In this document: positions 1 to 8,711 of the stretch, in pieces
Layout of the letters: each line of letters opens with the position of its first letter
Position numbering within the stretch: position 1 is the first letter of the stretch
Assembly: GCA_020718225.1 (NCBI GenBank)
Contig: DYSO01000011.1
Coordinates: forward strand, 1-35,288
Direction of reading: 5' to 3'
Origin: Draconibacterium orientale
Lineage (GTDB): Bacteria; Bacteroidota; Bacteroidia; Bacteroidales; FEN-979
DNA length: 35,288 nt
The notes under the pieces: generated by a model
Told to the model about the DNA's origin: nothing
Seen by the model: the letters and a program-made list of their open reading frames with translations, nothing else
The model's database searches: none
Position numbers and translations under genes: made by a program

Positions 1-1
1 T

Positions 2-1267
2 ACCACCCCTGATCATAACGACACATCCTCCGTTGCCGGCCACCCTTTACAATTTAACAGAAACGGGGCACAGGAAACCTATCCCGTACTCCTGGCTTTC
101 GACCCACAGGGAAACGGAGCGGTACCGGTGACCTTATACCGGGAACTTGCCGAAAAGTATGGGTTCATCCTCATGGGTTCAAACGATTCGAAAAATGGTT
201 TGTCGCAGGAACAGATTTCACATATTCTGTCGGGGATGTTTGAGGAAATCCATACCCGGTTCCCGGTTGACACCAGCCATTTGTATTTGATGGGGTTTTC
301 GGGTGGGGCGCGGGTGGCTGTCCTTGCTGCCATGATGTATTCCGGGGTGAAATCGGTGATTGGTTGTGGCGCGGGATTTCCACAGGGCGCCCAGCCCCCG
401 TTGTACAAGTTTGACTATTTCGGGTTCATCGGAACCGCCGATTTTAACCTGAACGAAATGATGGAGCTCGACGAAATGCTGAACATCATGAAGATGCGGC
501 ATCTCATTGCGACATTTAACGGGGGCCATGCCTGGCCACCTGCTAAAAACATGGAAGATGCTGTTCAATGGAACCTCCTGAACGCGATGAAAGATCACCG
601 TTCGGTAAAAAATGAGTTGCAAATCCGTCAAATCCTTGACTCTTTCAACGAAAGGATCGACAGCGCCAGGAGAGAAAACCGGCTGATCGAGGCTGCTTCT
701 TTATGCAGGGAAGCGTCGCAGTTTGCTTCAGGGTTAGCTTCCACTGAGGTTTTCTACAAGAAGCTTTTCCTGATGGAACAACTTCCCGGATATAAAAAAC
801 AGATGGCCCGACATCAGAACATCATGAAAAAAGAGGGGGTGGAACAACAGGAACTGATGGGTGCGCTGTTTACCAAGAACCGCTCCTGGTGGAACGACCG
901 GATTGGACGACTTACCCGCACCACACCGGATTCAGACCCGGAAGACACACTGATGCATGCCCGGCTCAGGGCCTTTTTAAGCCTGCTGTGCTATTCCAAT
1001 GTAAATGCCGCCATGGCCCAGCAAAACTACGATATGGCGAAAAAACTGATCCAAATCTATGAATTGGCAGATCCTTCCAATCCGGAGCCTCATTATATAT
1101 ATGCCAGGTTGCTGATGCGGCACAACGATACAACCAGCGCCATCGGTCAACTTCAGGAGGCAGTATCGAAGGGTTTTTCCGATAAAAACAGGCTTCTTTC
1201 CGAACCAGAATTCGACGGTATTAAAAATAATCCTGCATTTTTTGACCTGTCGGGAAAAATGAAATAA
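2..1267 (+). CDS. alpha/beta hydrolase (esterase-like) with helical/TPR-like C-terminus, 5'-truncated
   Basis: The reading frame is open from base 2, so the ORF-track start (GTG at 128) is not the true start; the gene begins before the window. Upstream in-frame residues (...YPVLLAFDPQGNG...) look like the first strand of an alpha/beta-hydrolase fold. The nucleophile elbow GFSGG, a later GTADFN aspartate and an FNGGHAWPP histidine form a plausible Ser-Asp-His triad, as in feruloyl-esterase/PHB-depolymerase-type hydrolases (family knowledge). The second half is helix-rich and ends in a TPR-like segment (residues around ALADPSNPEPHYIYARLLM in spirit, then 'QLQEAVSKGF'). Substrate and localisation cannot be told because any signal peptide is outside the window. 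The stop is followed 40 bases later by the ATG of the next gene, so the two may be co-transcribed. Confidence 0.75.
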   Translation, partial: TTPDHNDTSSVAGHPLQFNRNGAQETYPVLLAFDPQGNGAVPVTLYRELAEKYGFILMGSNDSKNGLSQEQISHILSGMFEEIHTRFPVDTSHLYLMGFSGGARVAVLAAMMYSGVKSVIGCGAGFPQGAQPPLYKFDYFGFIGTADFNLNEMMELDEMLNIMKMRHLIATFNGGHAWPPAKNMEDAVQWNLLNAMKDHRSVKNELQIRQILDSFNERIDSARRENRLIEAASLCREASQFASGLASTEVFYKKLFLMEQLPGYKKQMARHQNIMKKEGVEQQELMGALFTKNRSWWNDRIGRLTRTTPDSDPEDTLMHARLRAFLSLLCYSNVNAAMAQQNYDMAKKLIQIYELADPSNPEPHYIYARLLMRHNDTTSAIGQLQEAVSKGFSDKNRLLSEPEFDGIKNNPAFFDLSGKMK

Positions 1268-1273
1268 TCCATT

Positions 1274-1287
1274 CCCCTGGTCAGGGG
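1274..1287 (+). repeat. short perfect hairpin in the intergenic gap
   Basis: CCCCTG-GT-CAGGGG is a perfect 6-bp inverted repeat between the hydrolase stop and the oxidoreductase start. No T-tract follows, so it is not a clear terminator. It overlaps the GTG used as start in the ORF track, which favours the ATG at 1308 as the real start of the next gene. Confidence 0.45.
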
Positions 1288-1307
1288 TGGTGGACGAGGC
1301 AGAAAAA

Positions 1308-4300
1308 ATGGACAAACAACAACAACTTCACGAAAAATTATCTGCTTTTCAAAAGCAGTTTGCCGGTGAGATCCTGTTGGATGATACGTACCGGTTACTC
1401 TATGCCACCGATGCATCGGCCTACCGCGAAATCCCGTTAGGGGTTGCCCGTCCGAAAAATGCCGATGACATCCAAAAACTCATCCGGCTGGCGGCATCGG
1501 AAAAATTTTCACTTATTCCCAGGACGGCAGGCACATCGCTGGCCGGACAGGTAGTGGGCGGAGGTTTGGTGGTCGATGTTTCACGATACATGACCGCCAT
1601 CCTGGAAATCAACCCGGAAGAACATTGGGTTCGTGTTGAACCCGGCGTGATCCTTGACGAATTGAATAAAACAGTTGAAAACCTGGGTCTCTTTTTCGGA
1701 CCGGAAACGAGTACTTCAAGCCGGTGTATGATGGGAGGAATGGTCGGGAATAACTCATGTGGCGCACATTCGATCCTTTATGGAAGCGCCCGCGACCATC
1801 TCCTTTCGGTAAAAGGGTTTCTGAGCGATGGTTCGGAAGTAGAATTCTGTGACCTTTCTGTGGCGGAGTTTCATCTCAAATGCAAGGGCGACAAGCTGGA
1901 AAATAAAATTTACCGTCAGATCAACGCGATATTATCCGATCCGGTCAATCAGAGGAATATCCGGGATGAATACCCCGATCCTTCGATCCACAGGAGGAAT
2001 ACCGGTTATGCACTGGACCTGCTCTTAGGGACCCGACCCTTTATGGGAAATCCCATCGATGATGAACAGATTCAGGGTTCTGAATTTAATTTTTCGAAGC
2101 TGATAGCGGGGTCGGAAGGTACGTTGATGTTTATGACTGAGATCAAGCTGAACCTGGTCCCTTTGCCTCCCAAAGAAAAAGCGCTTGTATGCGTTCATTG
2201 CCATACTGTTGCCGATGCCTTAAAAGCGAACCTGCTGGCGCTGAAGTACAATCCCGGATCGGTGGAGTTGATGGACAAGGCCATTATGGATTGTACCAAA
2301 GACAACATTACCCAGAGGCAAAACCGGTTTTTCATCAAAGGGGATCCGGGCGCTATTCTGATTATTGAATTTGCAAGAGAAATGCGGGAAGAGATCCTGG
2401 AGGCATATAAAAAATTGGAGTCGGAAATTGGCAGTTGCGGGCTGGGTTACCATTTTCCAATCGTTTTCCCACCCGATGTTAAAAAAGTCTGGGAGCTGAG
2501 AAAAGCCGGGCTTGGAGTGCTTTCCAACTATCCGGGCGACCGGAAACCGGTGCCGGTTACCGAAGATACCGCCGTGAACCCAAAAGCGCTTCCCGAATAC
2601 ATCGATGAATTCAACCAATTGCTTACCGGGCTTGGGCTCGACTGTGTATATTATGCCCATGTTGGTTCGGGGGAACTTCATCTTCGCCCGGTACTCAACC
2701 TGAAAGATCCGGCCGATGTTGAGTTGTTTCATACCGTGGCATTGGAGACGGCCCGGCTGGTAAAGAAATACAAAGGGTCGCTTTCGGGTGAGCACGGCGA
2801 TGGCCGTTTGCGCGGGGAATTCATCCCGTTGATGTTAGGGGAGAAAAATTACCAGCTTCTCAGGGAAATCAAGGGACTGTGGGACCCCGAACGGATTTTC
2901 AATCCGGGAAAAATCACCGACACACCGAAAATGAATACCCATTTGAGGTTTGTGCCCGGAAAACCGGCCAGGAAAATTGAAACCCTGTTTGATTTTTCCG
3001 AAAACCATGGGATCCTTCGCGCTGCCGAACAGTGTAACGGTTCAGGCGATTGCCGGAATACCGTCCTGACCGGACGCTGGATGTGCCCGTCGTACATGGC
3101 TGTTAAAGATGAACATACCACAACCCGCGCACGGGCTAATATCCTGCGTGAATTTCTCACCAATTCTTCAAAAGAAAACCCTTTCGACCATGCCGAAATT
3201 TACGAAGTGATGGACCTTTGTTTGTCCTGTAAAGCTTGTAAATCGGAGTGCCCGTCGAATGTAGATATAACGAAACTGAAAGCAGAATTCCTGCAACATT
3301 ATTATGATTCCCATGGGGTTCCGTTGCGGTCGATGCTCATTGCCAATATCACTGCCATCAACAAATTAGGAAGCCTGGCGCCCGGCTTGTTTAATTTTTT
3401 CCAGAAAAACCGTCTCTTTTCGGGAATGGTGACGCGCCTCCTTGGATTTGCCCCCAGGCGTTCCATCCCGCTGTTATACCAAACCACCCTCCGGAAATGG
3501 GTATTGAAAAACCTGAAAAATCAGCATTCCGCGTTGCTTCAGACATCCGGCGCAAGAAAGGGGGATGAATTTTCCGCCGATAAAACGCCGGTTCCGGTTG
3601 TCTATCTGTTTGCAGACGAATTCACCAACTTCAACGATGTAACCATTGGTATAAAAGCCATCCGATTGCTGAATGCGCTCGGGTTCCTGGTATTGATCCC
3701 CCGGCATAAGGAGAGTGGCCGTACCTTTCTTTCGAAAGGACTGGTGCGGAAAGCAAAAAAACTGGCCAATGAAAATGTAACCCGCTTAAAAGAATACATC
3801 ACGGAAAATACCCCGCTTATCGGAATTGAACCATCAGCCATTCTGACCTTTCGCGACGAATACCCAGAACTTGTCGATTCCCATTTGAAAGAAGCTGCCC
3901 TTAACCTCGCGAAAAATGCCCTGATGTTCGACGAATTCATTGTCAGGCACTGGTCGCTGGCTACCAGGCCGGTCTCACCCGGCCCCGGTATACCGACAAA
4001 GGATGACCTGACCTTTCCCCGGTCGTTATTTACCACCGGGCCAATGCACATCAAACTGCATGGTCATTGTTACCAGAAAGCGCTGGCTTCGGTTGAAAAC
4101 ACGCGGAAAATGTTGTCGATCCCGGTCAACTATACAGTTGAAGAGATCAAGTCGGGTTGTTGCGGGATGGCCGGCGCTTTCGGGTATGAAAAAGAACATT
4201 ACGAAGTATCGATGAAAGTTGGCGAACTGGTCCTTTTTCCCGAGATCAGAAAAACTGCCCCGGAGGTGATTATTGCCGCTCCGGGTACATCGTGCCGTCA

Positions 4301-4379
4301 CCAGATTCAGGATGGGACCGGACGCAGGGCCCTGCATCCGATAGAGATCCTTTACGATGCGTTGTTGGAAAAAGATTAA
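1308..4379 (+). CDS. FAD-linked oxidase / Fe-S (GlcD-GlpC type) fusion, D-2-hydroxyacid dehydrogenase-like
   Basis: This is a 1023-aa flavo-iron-sulfur protein. The N-terminal FAD_binding_4 domain carries PRTAGTSLAGQVVGGG near residue 72. The FAD-oxidase C domain contains HVGSGELHLRP and SGEHGDGRLRGEF (about residue 493), typical of D-lactate/glycolate dehydrogenases. Two Fe-S segments follow: CNGSGDCRN...MCPSY near 575 and the canonical CLSCKACKSECP near 637. The C-terminus has two CCG-type motifs, HGHCYQK near 917 and SGCCGMAGAFGYEKEH near 949. Known relatives oxidise D-lactate or other 2-hydroxyacids and pass electrons to quinone or other carriers; the exact substrate is not deducible here. 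I chose ATG 1308 over GTG 1287 because the latter lies in a hairpin and adds only an unconserved-looking MVDEAEK. It ends 44 bases from the convergent rnz. Confidence 0.85.
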   Translation: MDKQQQLHEKLSAFQKQFAGEILLDDTYRLLYATDASAYREIPLGVARPKNADDIQKLIRLAASEKFSLIPRTAGTSLAGQVVGGGLVVDVSRYMTAILEINPEEHWVRVEPGVILDELNKTVENLGLFFGPETSTSSRCMMGGMVGNNSCGAHSILYGSARDHLLSVKGFLSDGSEVEFCDLSVAEFHLKCKGDKLENKIYRQINAILSDPVNQRNIRDEYPDPSIHRRNTGYALDLLLGTRPFMGNPIDDEQIQGSEFNFSKLIAGSEGTLMFMTEIKLNLVPLPPKEKALVCVHCHTVADALKANLLALKYNPGSVELMDKAIMDCTKDNITQRQNRFFIKGDPGAILIIEFAREMREEILEAYKKLESEIGSCGLGYHFPIVFPPDVKKVWELRKAGLGVLSNYPGDRKPVPVTEDTAVNPKALPEYIDEFNQLLTGLGLDCVYYAHVGSGELHLRPVLNLKDPADVELFHTVALETARLVKKYKGSLSGEHGDGRLRGEFIPLMLGEKNYQLLREIKGLWDPERIFNPGKITDTPKMNTHLRFVPGKPARKIETLFDFSENHGILRAAEQCNGSGDCRNTVLTGRWMCPSYMAVKDEHTTTRARANILREFLTNSSKENPFDHAEIYEVMDLCLSCKACKSECPSNVDITKLKAEFLQHYYDSHGVPLRSMLIANITAINKLGSLAPGLFNFFQKNRLFSGMVTRLLGFAPRRSIPLLYQTTLRKWVLKNLKNQHSALLQTSGARKGDEFSADKTPVPVVYLFADEFTNFNDVTIGIKAIRLLNALGFLVLIPRHKESGRTFLSKGLVRKAKKLANENVTRLKEYITENTPLIGIEPSAILTFRDEYPELVDSHLKEAALNLAKNALMFDEFIVRHWSLATRPVSPGPGIPTKDDLTFPRSLFTTGPMHIKLHGHCYQKALASVENTRKMLSIPVNYTVEEIKSGCCGMAGAFGYEKEHYEVSMKVGELVLFPEIRKTAPEVIIAAPGTSCRHQIQDGTGRRALHPIEILYDALLEKD

Positions 4380-4423
4380 TATTAAGATACATCAACCCTT
4401 CGGTACTCACCAGGTTGACCGGG

Positions 4424-5212
4424 TCAAACCGGTAGAAAAACCCCTTCTTCGGCCAGATATGTCTCAGGAAAGATACTCCGTGCTTCTTCTAACAACGGGT
4501 TCAGATCTTCATACCGCGCTGAAAAATGGCCGAGCAGCAACTTTTTCACCCGGGCCAGTTTTGCAATGGTTGCCGCTTCCATGGCTGTGGAGTGGAATTT
4601 TTCAGCAGCCACCCCGGCCTTATCCTGCATAAAAGTAGCTTCATGATAAAGCAGCCCGGTTTCATGCACCCAGGGGACGATATTTTCTGAAAAGGCGGTA
4701 TCGCTGCAATAAGCATAAGAACGGGGATGAGCTATTTTCCGCGGTGGGTTTTTTTCACGAAAAAGGAAGCCACAGGTGGGAATGCTATGTTTCAAAGGAA
4801 AGCAAAATACCGATAAACGATCTTCATCAAGGATCAGATGGTAGGCCCCCATGTTTAAAGGATGAAAGAAAAACGGATAAACGAGGGTAGTTTGTGAGGC
4901 AGCCATTTGAAGTTCAATAATTTCGAGGAGTGGCGCCGGCGCATGGAGGTGCAATTCATTTTTCCTTCCCAGGAGGTGCATTGAATTCAACAGTCCGATC
5001 AAGCCAAAAAAATGGTCCCCATGCAAATGGCTAATGAAGATATGGGAAATGCGCTGCCATGAAATGTGGTATTTTCGCAACTGGAACTGTGTCCCTTCAC
5101 CACAGTCGATTAAAAAAAAGCGCTCATTTGCATTGAGCAAATGAGCGCTAAGATTCCGGTTATTGGCTGGAATTGCAGCGCTGCTCCCCAGCGCCATCAA
5201 TGAGAAATTCAT
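4424..5212 (-). CDS. rnz: ribonuclease Z
   Basis: A metallo-beta-lactamase-fold tRNA 3' endonuclease that trims pre-tRNA 3' ends. The zinc motif SHLHGDH lies at residues 61-67. Later family motifs are all present: HEATF, HSTAMEA and LGHFSARY. At 262 aa it is somewhat shorter than the ~300 aa usual for bacterial RNase Z, but the N-terminus (MNFSLMALGSSAAIP) and the C-terminus (YLAEEGVFLPV) both look complete, so it appears compact rather than truncated. Its start codon lies only 3 bases after the rpsA stop, so it is almost certainly translated from the rpsA transcript, an arrangement I associate with Bacteroidota. Confidence 0.92.
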   Translation of the reverse strand: MNFSLMALGSSAAIPANNRNLSAHLLNANERFFLIDCGEGTQFQLRKYHISWQRISHIFISHLHGDHFFGLIGLLNSMHLLGRKNELHLHAPAPLLEIIELQMAASQTTLVYPFFFHPLNMGAYHLILDEDRLSVFCFPLKHSIPTCGFLFREKNPPRKIAHPRSYAYCSDTAFSENIVPWVHETGLLYHEATFMQDKAGVAAEKFHSTAMEAATIAKLARVKKLLLGHFSARYEDLNPLLEEARSIFPETYLAEEGVFLPV

Positions 5213-5215
5213 CGT

Positions 5216-7453
5216 CTATGCTTCAGCCTCAGGTTCTTTGGTTTCTGTTTCTGTGTTTCCGGTTTCAGCTTCGGGAGTTACCGATTCTTCCATGACCGGT
5301 TCTTCGGTTTTCGGTTCTTCGATTGGTTTTTTAACCACCTGAACCGGTTTCCGGGCCGCTTTTTCCTCGGCTGCAACCATGTCGGCTTTCAGGTTGGCAA
5401 GGGCATCGATATCGCCAAGGGTTGTTTTTTCAAGGTTATCCTTAATTTTTTTAACGGCTTTCTTGGTATCTTTTTCCTTTTTCAACCCGGCTTTGGCTTC
5501 TTTATTCCGCTCTGCATTTAATTCATCCTGATGAATTTTGCTGTGCGAAAGAATGATCTTTTTATTGTCTTTTGAAAATTCGATCACTTTGAAATCCAGA
5601 GCTTCTTCTTCCTTTGCAGAGGAGTTGTCCTCTTTTACCAGATGACGGAGCGGTGCAAATCCTTCAACCCCATAAGGCAGGGCAACAATGGCGCCTTTAT
5701 CGTTGAGGCTTACGATGGTCCCTAAATGGGTTGATCCGACAGCAAAAACACTTTCGAACACATCCCACGGGTTTTCTTCCAATTGTTTGTGGCCCAGGCT
5801 CAGACGGCGGTTATCGACATCCACGTCAAGCACCATCACTTCGATGGCTTCTCCGATTTTGGTGAATTCGGCAGGATGTTTAATTTTCTTCGACCAACTG
5901 AGGTCTGAAATGTGAATTAACCCATCAACGCCCTCTTCCAGTTCAACAAAAATGCCAAAATTGGTGAAGTTGCGAACGGTGGCCATATGTTTTGACTTGA
6001 GCGGATATTTTTCCTTGATATTGGTCCAGGGATCGGGGATGAGTTGTTTGATGCCCATTGACATCTTGCGTTCTTCGCGGTCGAGGGTCAGGATAACGGC
6101 TTCCACCTCCTGTCCTACTTTCAGGAAATCGTGGGCAGTACGCAGGTGCTGCGACCACGACATTTCTGAAACGTGGATGAGCCCTTCAACGCCGGTATTG
6201 ATTTCGACAAAGGCGCCATAATCGGCTATAACCACAACTTTCCCTTTTACTTTATCGCCAATCTTCAGGTTTGCATCAAGCGAATCCCATGGGTGCGGGG
6301 TAAGCTGCTTCAGACCCAGGGCAATCCGTTTTTTATTGTCGTCGAAATCAAGGATGACCACTTTAATTTTCTGATCCAGTTTTACGATCTCTTCAGGATG
6401 GTTGATGCGCCCCCAACTCAGGTCGGTGATGTGGATCAATCCGTCAACACCGCCCAGGTCGACAAATACGCCATAACTGGTGATATTTTTAACGGTACCT
6501 TCCAGGATTTGTCCTTTTTCAAGCTTTTTGATGATTTCTGCTTTTTGTGCCTCCAGCTCATCTTCGATCAGGGCTTTATGGGAAACCACCACATTTTTAT
6601 ATTCATGGTTGATTTTCACAACCTTGAATTCCATCACTTTATCAACAAAAATGTCATAATCACGGATGGGTTTAACATCGATCTGCGATCCGGGGAGGAA
6701 AGCCTCAATACCGAAAATATCGACAATAAGCCCGCCTTTGGTACGCGATTTAACATAACCTTTGATGATTTCTTGTTTTTCATAGGCATCGTTGATCCGT
6801 TCCCACGATTTCAGGATACGGGCTTTTTTATGGGAAAGGAGCAACTGTCCGGTGGTATCTTCTTGATTTTCAACATATACTTCCACCTTATCGCCGATTT
6901 TCAAATCGGGATTATACCGGAATTCGTTCATCTGGATCACCCCATCGCTTTTAAAGCCGATATTAACAACAACTTCGCGATTGGTCATGGTGACAACGGT
7001 ACCTTCAATGACCTCATGGTCCTGTACGGCGCGCAACGTCTGGTCATAGACATCTTCCAGTTTACGGCGTTCATCGCTGGAATAAATTTCATGTTTTTTC
7101 CCAATGGAGTCCCAATCGAAATTTTTCAGTTCATCATTGGTTAGATAGGTTTTTTTTGTTGGTCTTTCCGGGACAATAACGACAGGCTTTTCCGGGATTT
7201 CGGCTACCGGGGCCGGTGGGGTTTCTGACAGAGGTTCTGATACAGGTTCCGGGAGGCTATCCGTTACAGCGACAGCGACGGGTTCTTCGGCAGGCGTAAC
7301 AACAGGTTCTGTGACAGGATCGGTGACTGGAACTGCAACAGTTTCATTTTCAATAAATTCACCGGATAAAGCTACAATTTCCCCATCGGTTGATTTTTCA
7401 ACATTTGTTTCCGGATCCTGTTCCAGGTTTACATTGTTTTCTTCAGGAGTCAT
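5216..7453 (-). CDS. rpsA: 30S ribosomal protein S1, extended form
   Basis: Ribosomal protein S1 binds mRNA on the 30S subunit and promotes initiation. Six S1 repeats can be read, starting near residues 150, 229, 315, 400, 487 and 572; the third to fifth carry the strong signature GVxGLIHxxxxSW. The protein is 745 aa against ~557 in E. coli. The extra length is a ~105-residue N-terminal Pro/Val/Glu-rich tract and a Lys/Glu-rich then Glu/Thr-rich C-terminal tail of roughly 100 residues. Such low-complexity tails are probably disordered. The ATG at 7451-7453 follows a ~100-nt leader from a perfect -7 element. rnz follows in the same operon. The long + strand ORF at 6173-7144 is a shadow of this gene. 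Confidence 0.95.
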   Translation of the reverse strand: MTPEENNVNLEQDPETNVEKSTDGEIVALSGEFIENETVAVPVTDPVTEPVVTPAEEPVAVAVTDSLPEPVSEPLSETPPAPVAEIPEKPVVIVPERPTKKTYLTNDELKNFDWDSIGKKHEIYSSDERRKLEDVYDQTLRAVQDHEVIEGTVVTMTNREVVVNIGFKSDGVIQMNEFRYNPDLKIGDKVEVYVENQEDTTGQLLLSHKKARILKSWERINDAYEKQEIIKGYVKSRTKGGLIVDIFGIEAFLPGSQIDVKPIRDYDIFVDKVMEFKVVKINHEYKNVVVSHKALIEDELEAQKAEIIKKLEKGQILEGTVKNITSYGVFVDLGGVDGLIHITDLSWGRINHPEEIVKLDQKIKVVILDFDDNKKRIALGLKQLTPHPWDSLDANLKIGDKVKGKVVVIADYGAFVEINTGVEGLIHVSEMSWSQHLRTAHDFLKVGQEVEAVILTLDREERKMSMGIKQLIPDPWTNIKEKYPLKSKHMATVRNFTNFGIFVELEEGVDGLIHISDLSWSKKIKHPAEFTKIGEAIEVMVLDVDVDNRRLSLGHKQLEENPWDVFESVFAVGSTHLGTIVSLNDKGAIVALPYGVEGFAPLRHLVKEDNSSAKEEEALDFKVIEFSKDNKKIILSHSKIHQDELNAERNKEAKAGLKKEKDTKKAVKKIKDNLEKTTLGDIDALANLKADMVAAEEKAARKPVQVVKKPIEEPKTEEPVMEESVTPEAETGNTETETKEPEAEA

Positions 7454-7562
7454 TCAATTTTTCTTTGTGGTGGCCGCTTTGGCCAACCGGGTTTGACATT
7501 TTGTTTATTGTAAGGGGTTTTTATAAAGAACGGCGCAGTTTTTACCCTTGAAAAACGGGGTG

Positions 7563-7570
7563 CAAAGATA
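7563..7570 (-). promoter_or_regulatory. Bacteroidota -7 element for rpsA
   Basis: The minus strand reads TATCTTTG, a perfect TAnnTTTG. The predicted start near 7557 gives a ~100-nt leader, which includes a possible hairpin (TGGCC-AAAGC-GGCCA, about 7480-7494). No convincing -33 TTG was seen at 19-21 bases. Confidence 0.6.
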
Positions 7571-7591
7571 GAAAGAAATAATTGATTTTAC

Positions 7592-7599
7592 TATCTTCG
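7592..7599 (+). promoter_or_regulatory. probable -7 element for ychF
   Basis: TATCTTCG matches TAnnTTTG at 7 of 8 positions. It lies 20 bases before the ychF ATG, giving a short leader. It is back-to-back with the rpsA promoter. Confidence 0.45.
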
Positions 7600-7619
7600 C
7601 AGTCCAAAATCCCATTATT

Positions 7620-8711
7620 ATGCCTTTAAAATGTGGAATCATCGGGCTTTCGGGTTCCGGAAAAACAACCCTCTTCAACTGCATTTCGAATAACCGTGCA
7701 GAGACGCACCAGGCTGCTTTTCAGGGAACGAAGTCCAACCTCGGGACTGTGAATGTACCCGACGCCCGTTTATTTGCCATCGATGCCTTGATCAGGTCGG
7801 CCAAGATTGTTGCCACAACCATCGAAATGGTTGATATCCCGGGATTATCAAAGGGAGGAAGTCATACCGACGGGAATAAATTCCTGGCAGATGTAAGAAA
7901 TGTTGATGCATTGATCCATGTTATCCGATGTTTTGACGACCCTCAGATGCCCCATGTGGAGGGATCGGTGGATCCGGTGCGCGACAAGGAGATTGTTGAC
8001 ATGGAGATACAGATCAAAGACCTCGAATCGGTTGAAAAGAAAATTGCACGCACCGAAAAGCTGATCAAAGCGGGAGATAAGGATTCAAAACATACATTGG
8101 ACATATTGCATGTACTAAAATCGCATCTGGAAGATTTCAAACCTGTCAGGACCGCGCCGGTTTCTATTGATGACCGCCGTTTTTTCGATGATTTGTTCCT
8201 GCTGGGCGACAAACCGGTGATGTATGTCTGCAATGTCGACGACGGCTCTGCTGTAAAAGGGAATGCATACTCCAATCGGTTTACCGGATCGGTTGGGGAA
8301 GAGAAGGCGGAGGTGTTGGTCATTGCTGCCAAAATGGAATCGGAGATTGCCGAGCTTGACAGTGAAGAGGACCGGCAGGCATTTCTACTGGATGGAGGAT
8401 TGGCTGAACCGGGCGTTAACAGGTTGGTCAGGGCAGCATTTCACCTGCTTGACCTTCAGTGCTTTTTTACTGCCGGCCCGAAGGAGGTCCGGGCCTGGAC
8501 TATTAAAAAGGGAATGACGGCCCCCCAGGCAGCCGGCGTCATCCACAGCGATCTGGAACGGGGTTTCATCCGGGCTGAAGTCATGAAATACGATGATTTT
8601 ATTCAATTAAAAACAGAACATGCCTGCAAGGAGCATGGGAAACTGTTTATTGAAGGGAAAAACTATGTGGTGGGCGACGGGGATATTTTGCATATCCGGT
8701 TCAATGTTTAA
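7620..8711 (+). CDS. ychF: redox-regulated ATPase YchF (Obg-like)
   Basis: A universally conserved TRAFAC-class P-loop protein, 363 aa, the usual length. The Walker A motif GLSGSGKTTLF is near residues 9-19. Switch II is DIPGLSKGGSH, and the nucleotide-specificity region around YVCNVDDG carries the non-canonical NxxE-like form that makes YchF proteins prefer ATP (family knowledge). The C-terminal TGS-like domain includes the typical KGMTAPQAAGVIHSDLERGF and ends YVVGDGDILHIRFNV. It binds ribosomes and is linked to translation and oxidative stress responses. It is a single gene with its own probable promoter. Its TAA shares the palindrome TTAA with the stop of the convergent regulator gene. 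Confidence 0.95.
   Translation: MPLKCGIIGLSGSGKTTLFNCISNNRAETHQAAFQGTKSNLGTVNVPDARLFAIDALIRSAKIVATTIEMVDIPGLSKGGSHTDGNKFLADVRNVDALIHVIRCFDDPQMPHVEGSVDPVRDKEIVDMEIQIKDLESVEKKIARTEKLIKAGDKDSKHTLDILHVLKSHLEDFKPVRTAPVSIDDRRFFDDLFLLGDKPVMYVCNVDDGSAVKGNAYSNRFTGSVGEEKAEVLVIAAKMESEIAELDSEEDRQAFLLDGGLAEPGVNRLVRAAFHLLDLQCFFTAGPKEVRAWTIKKGMTAPQAAGVIHSDLERGFIRAEVMKYDDFIQLKTEHACKEHGKLFIEGKNYVVGDGDILHIRFNV

Noticed and set aside
1287-1307. GTG start of the FAD-linked oxidase
   Set aside because: It sits at the edge of a perfect hairpin and adds residues unlike the family; ATG 1308 is more plausible.
4412-4431. Possible bidirectional terminator between the oxidoreductase and rnz
   Set aside because: The GGTTGACC/GGTCAAACC stem has a bulge and no T-tract on either side; it is too weak to call.
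4357-4632. 91-aa ORF between the oxidoreductase and rnz
   Set aside because: It is antisense to rnz and overlaps the oxidoreductase end; no protein-like motif is seen.
6173-7144. 323-aa plus-strand ORF
   Set aside because: It lies entirely antisense to rpsA, shows no recognisable motif and has a Phe/Ile/Asp-rich composition typical of a shadow frame.
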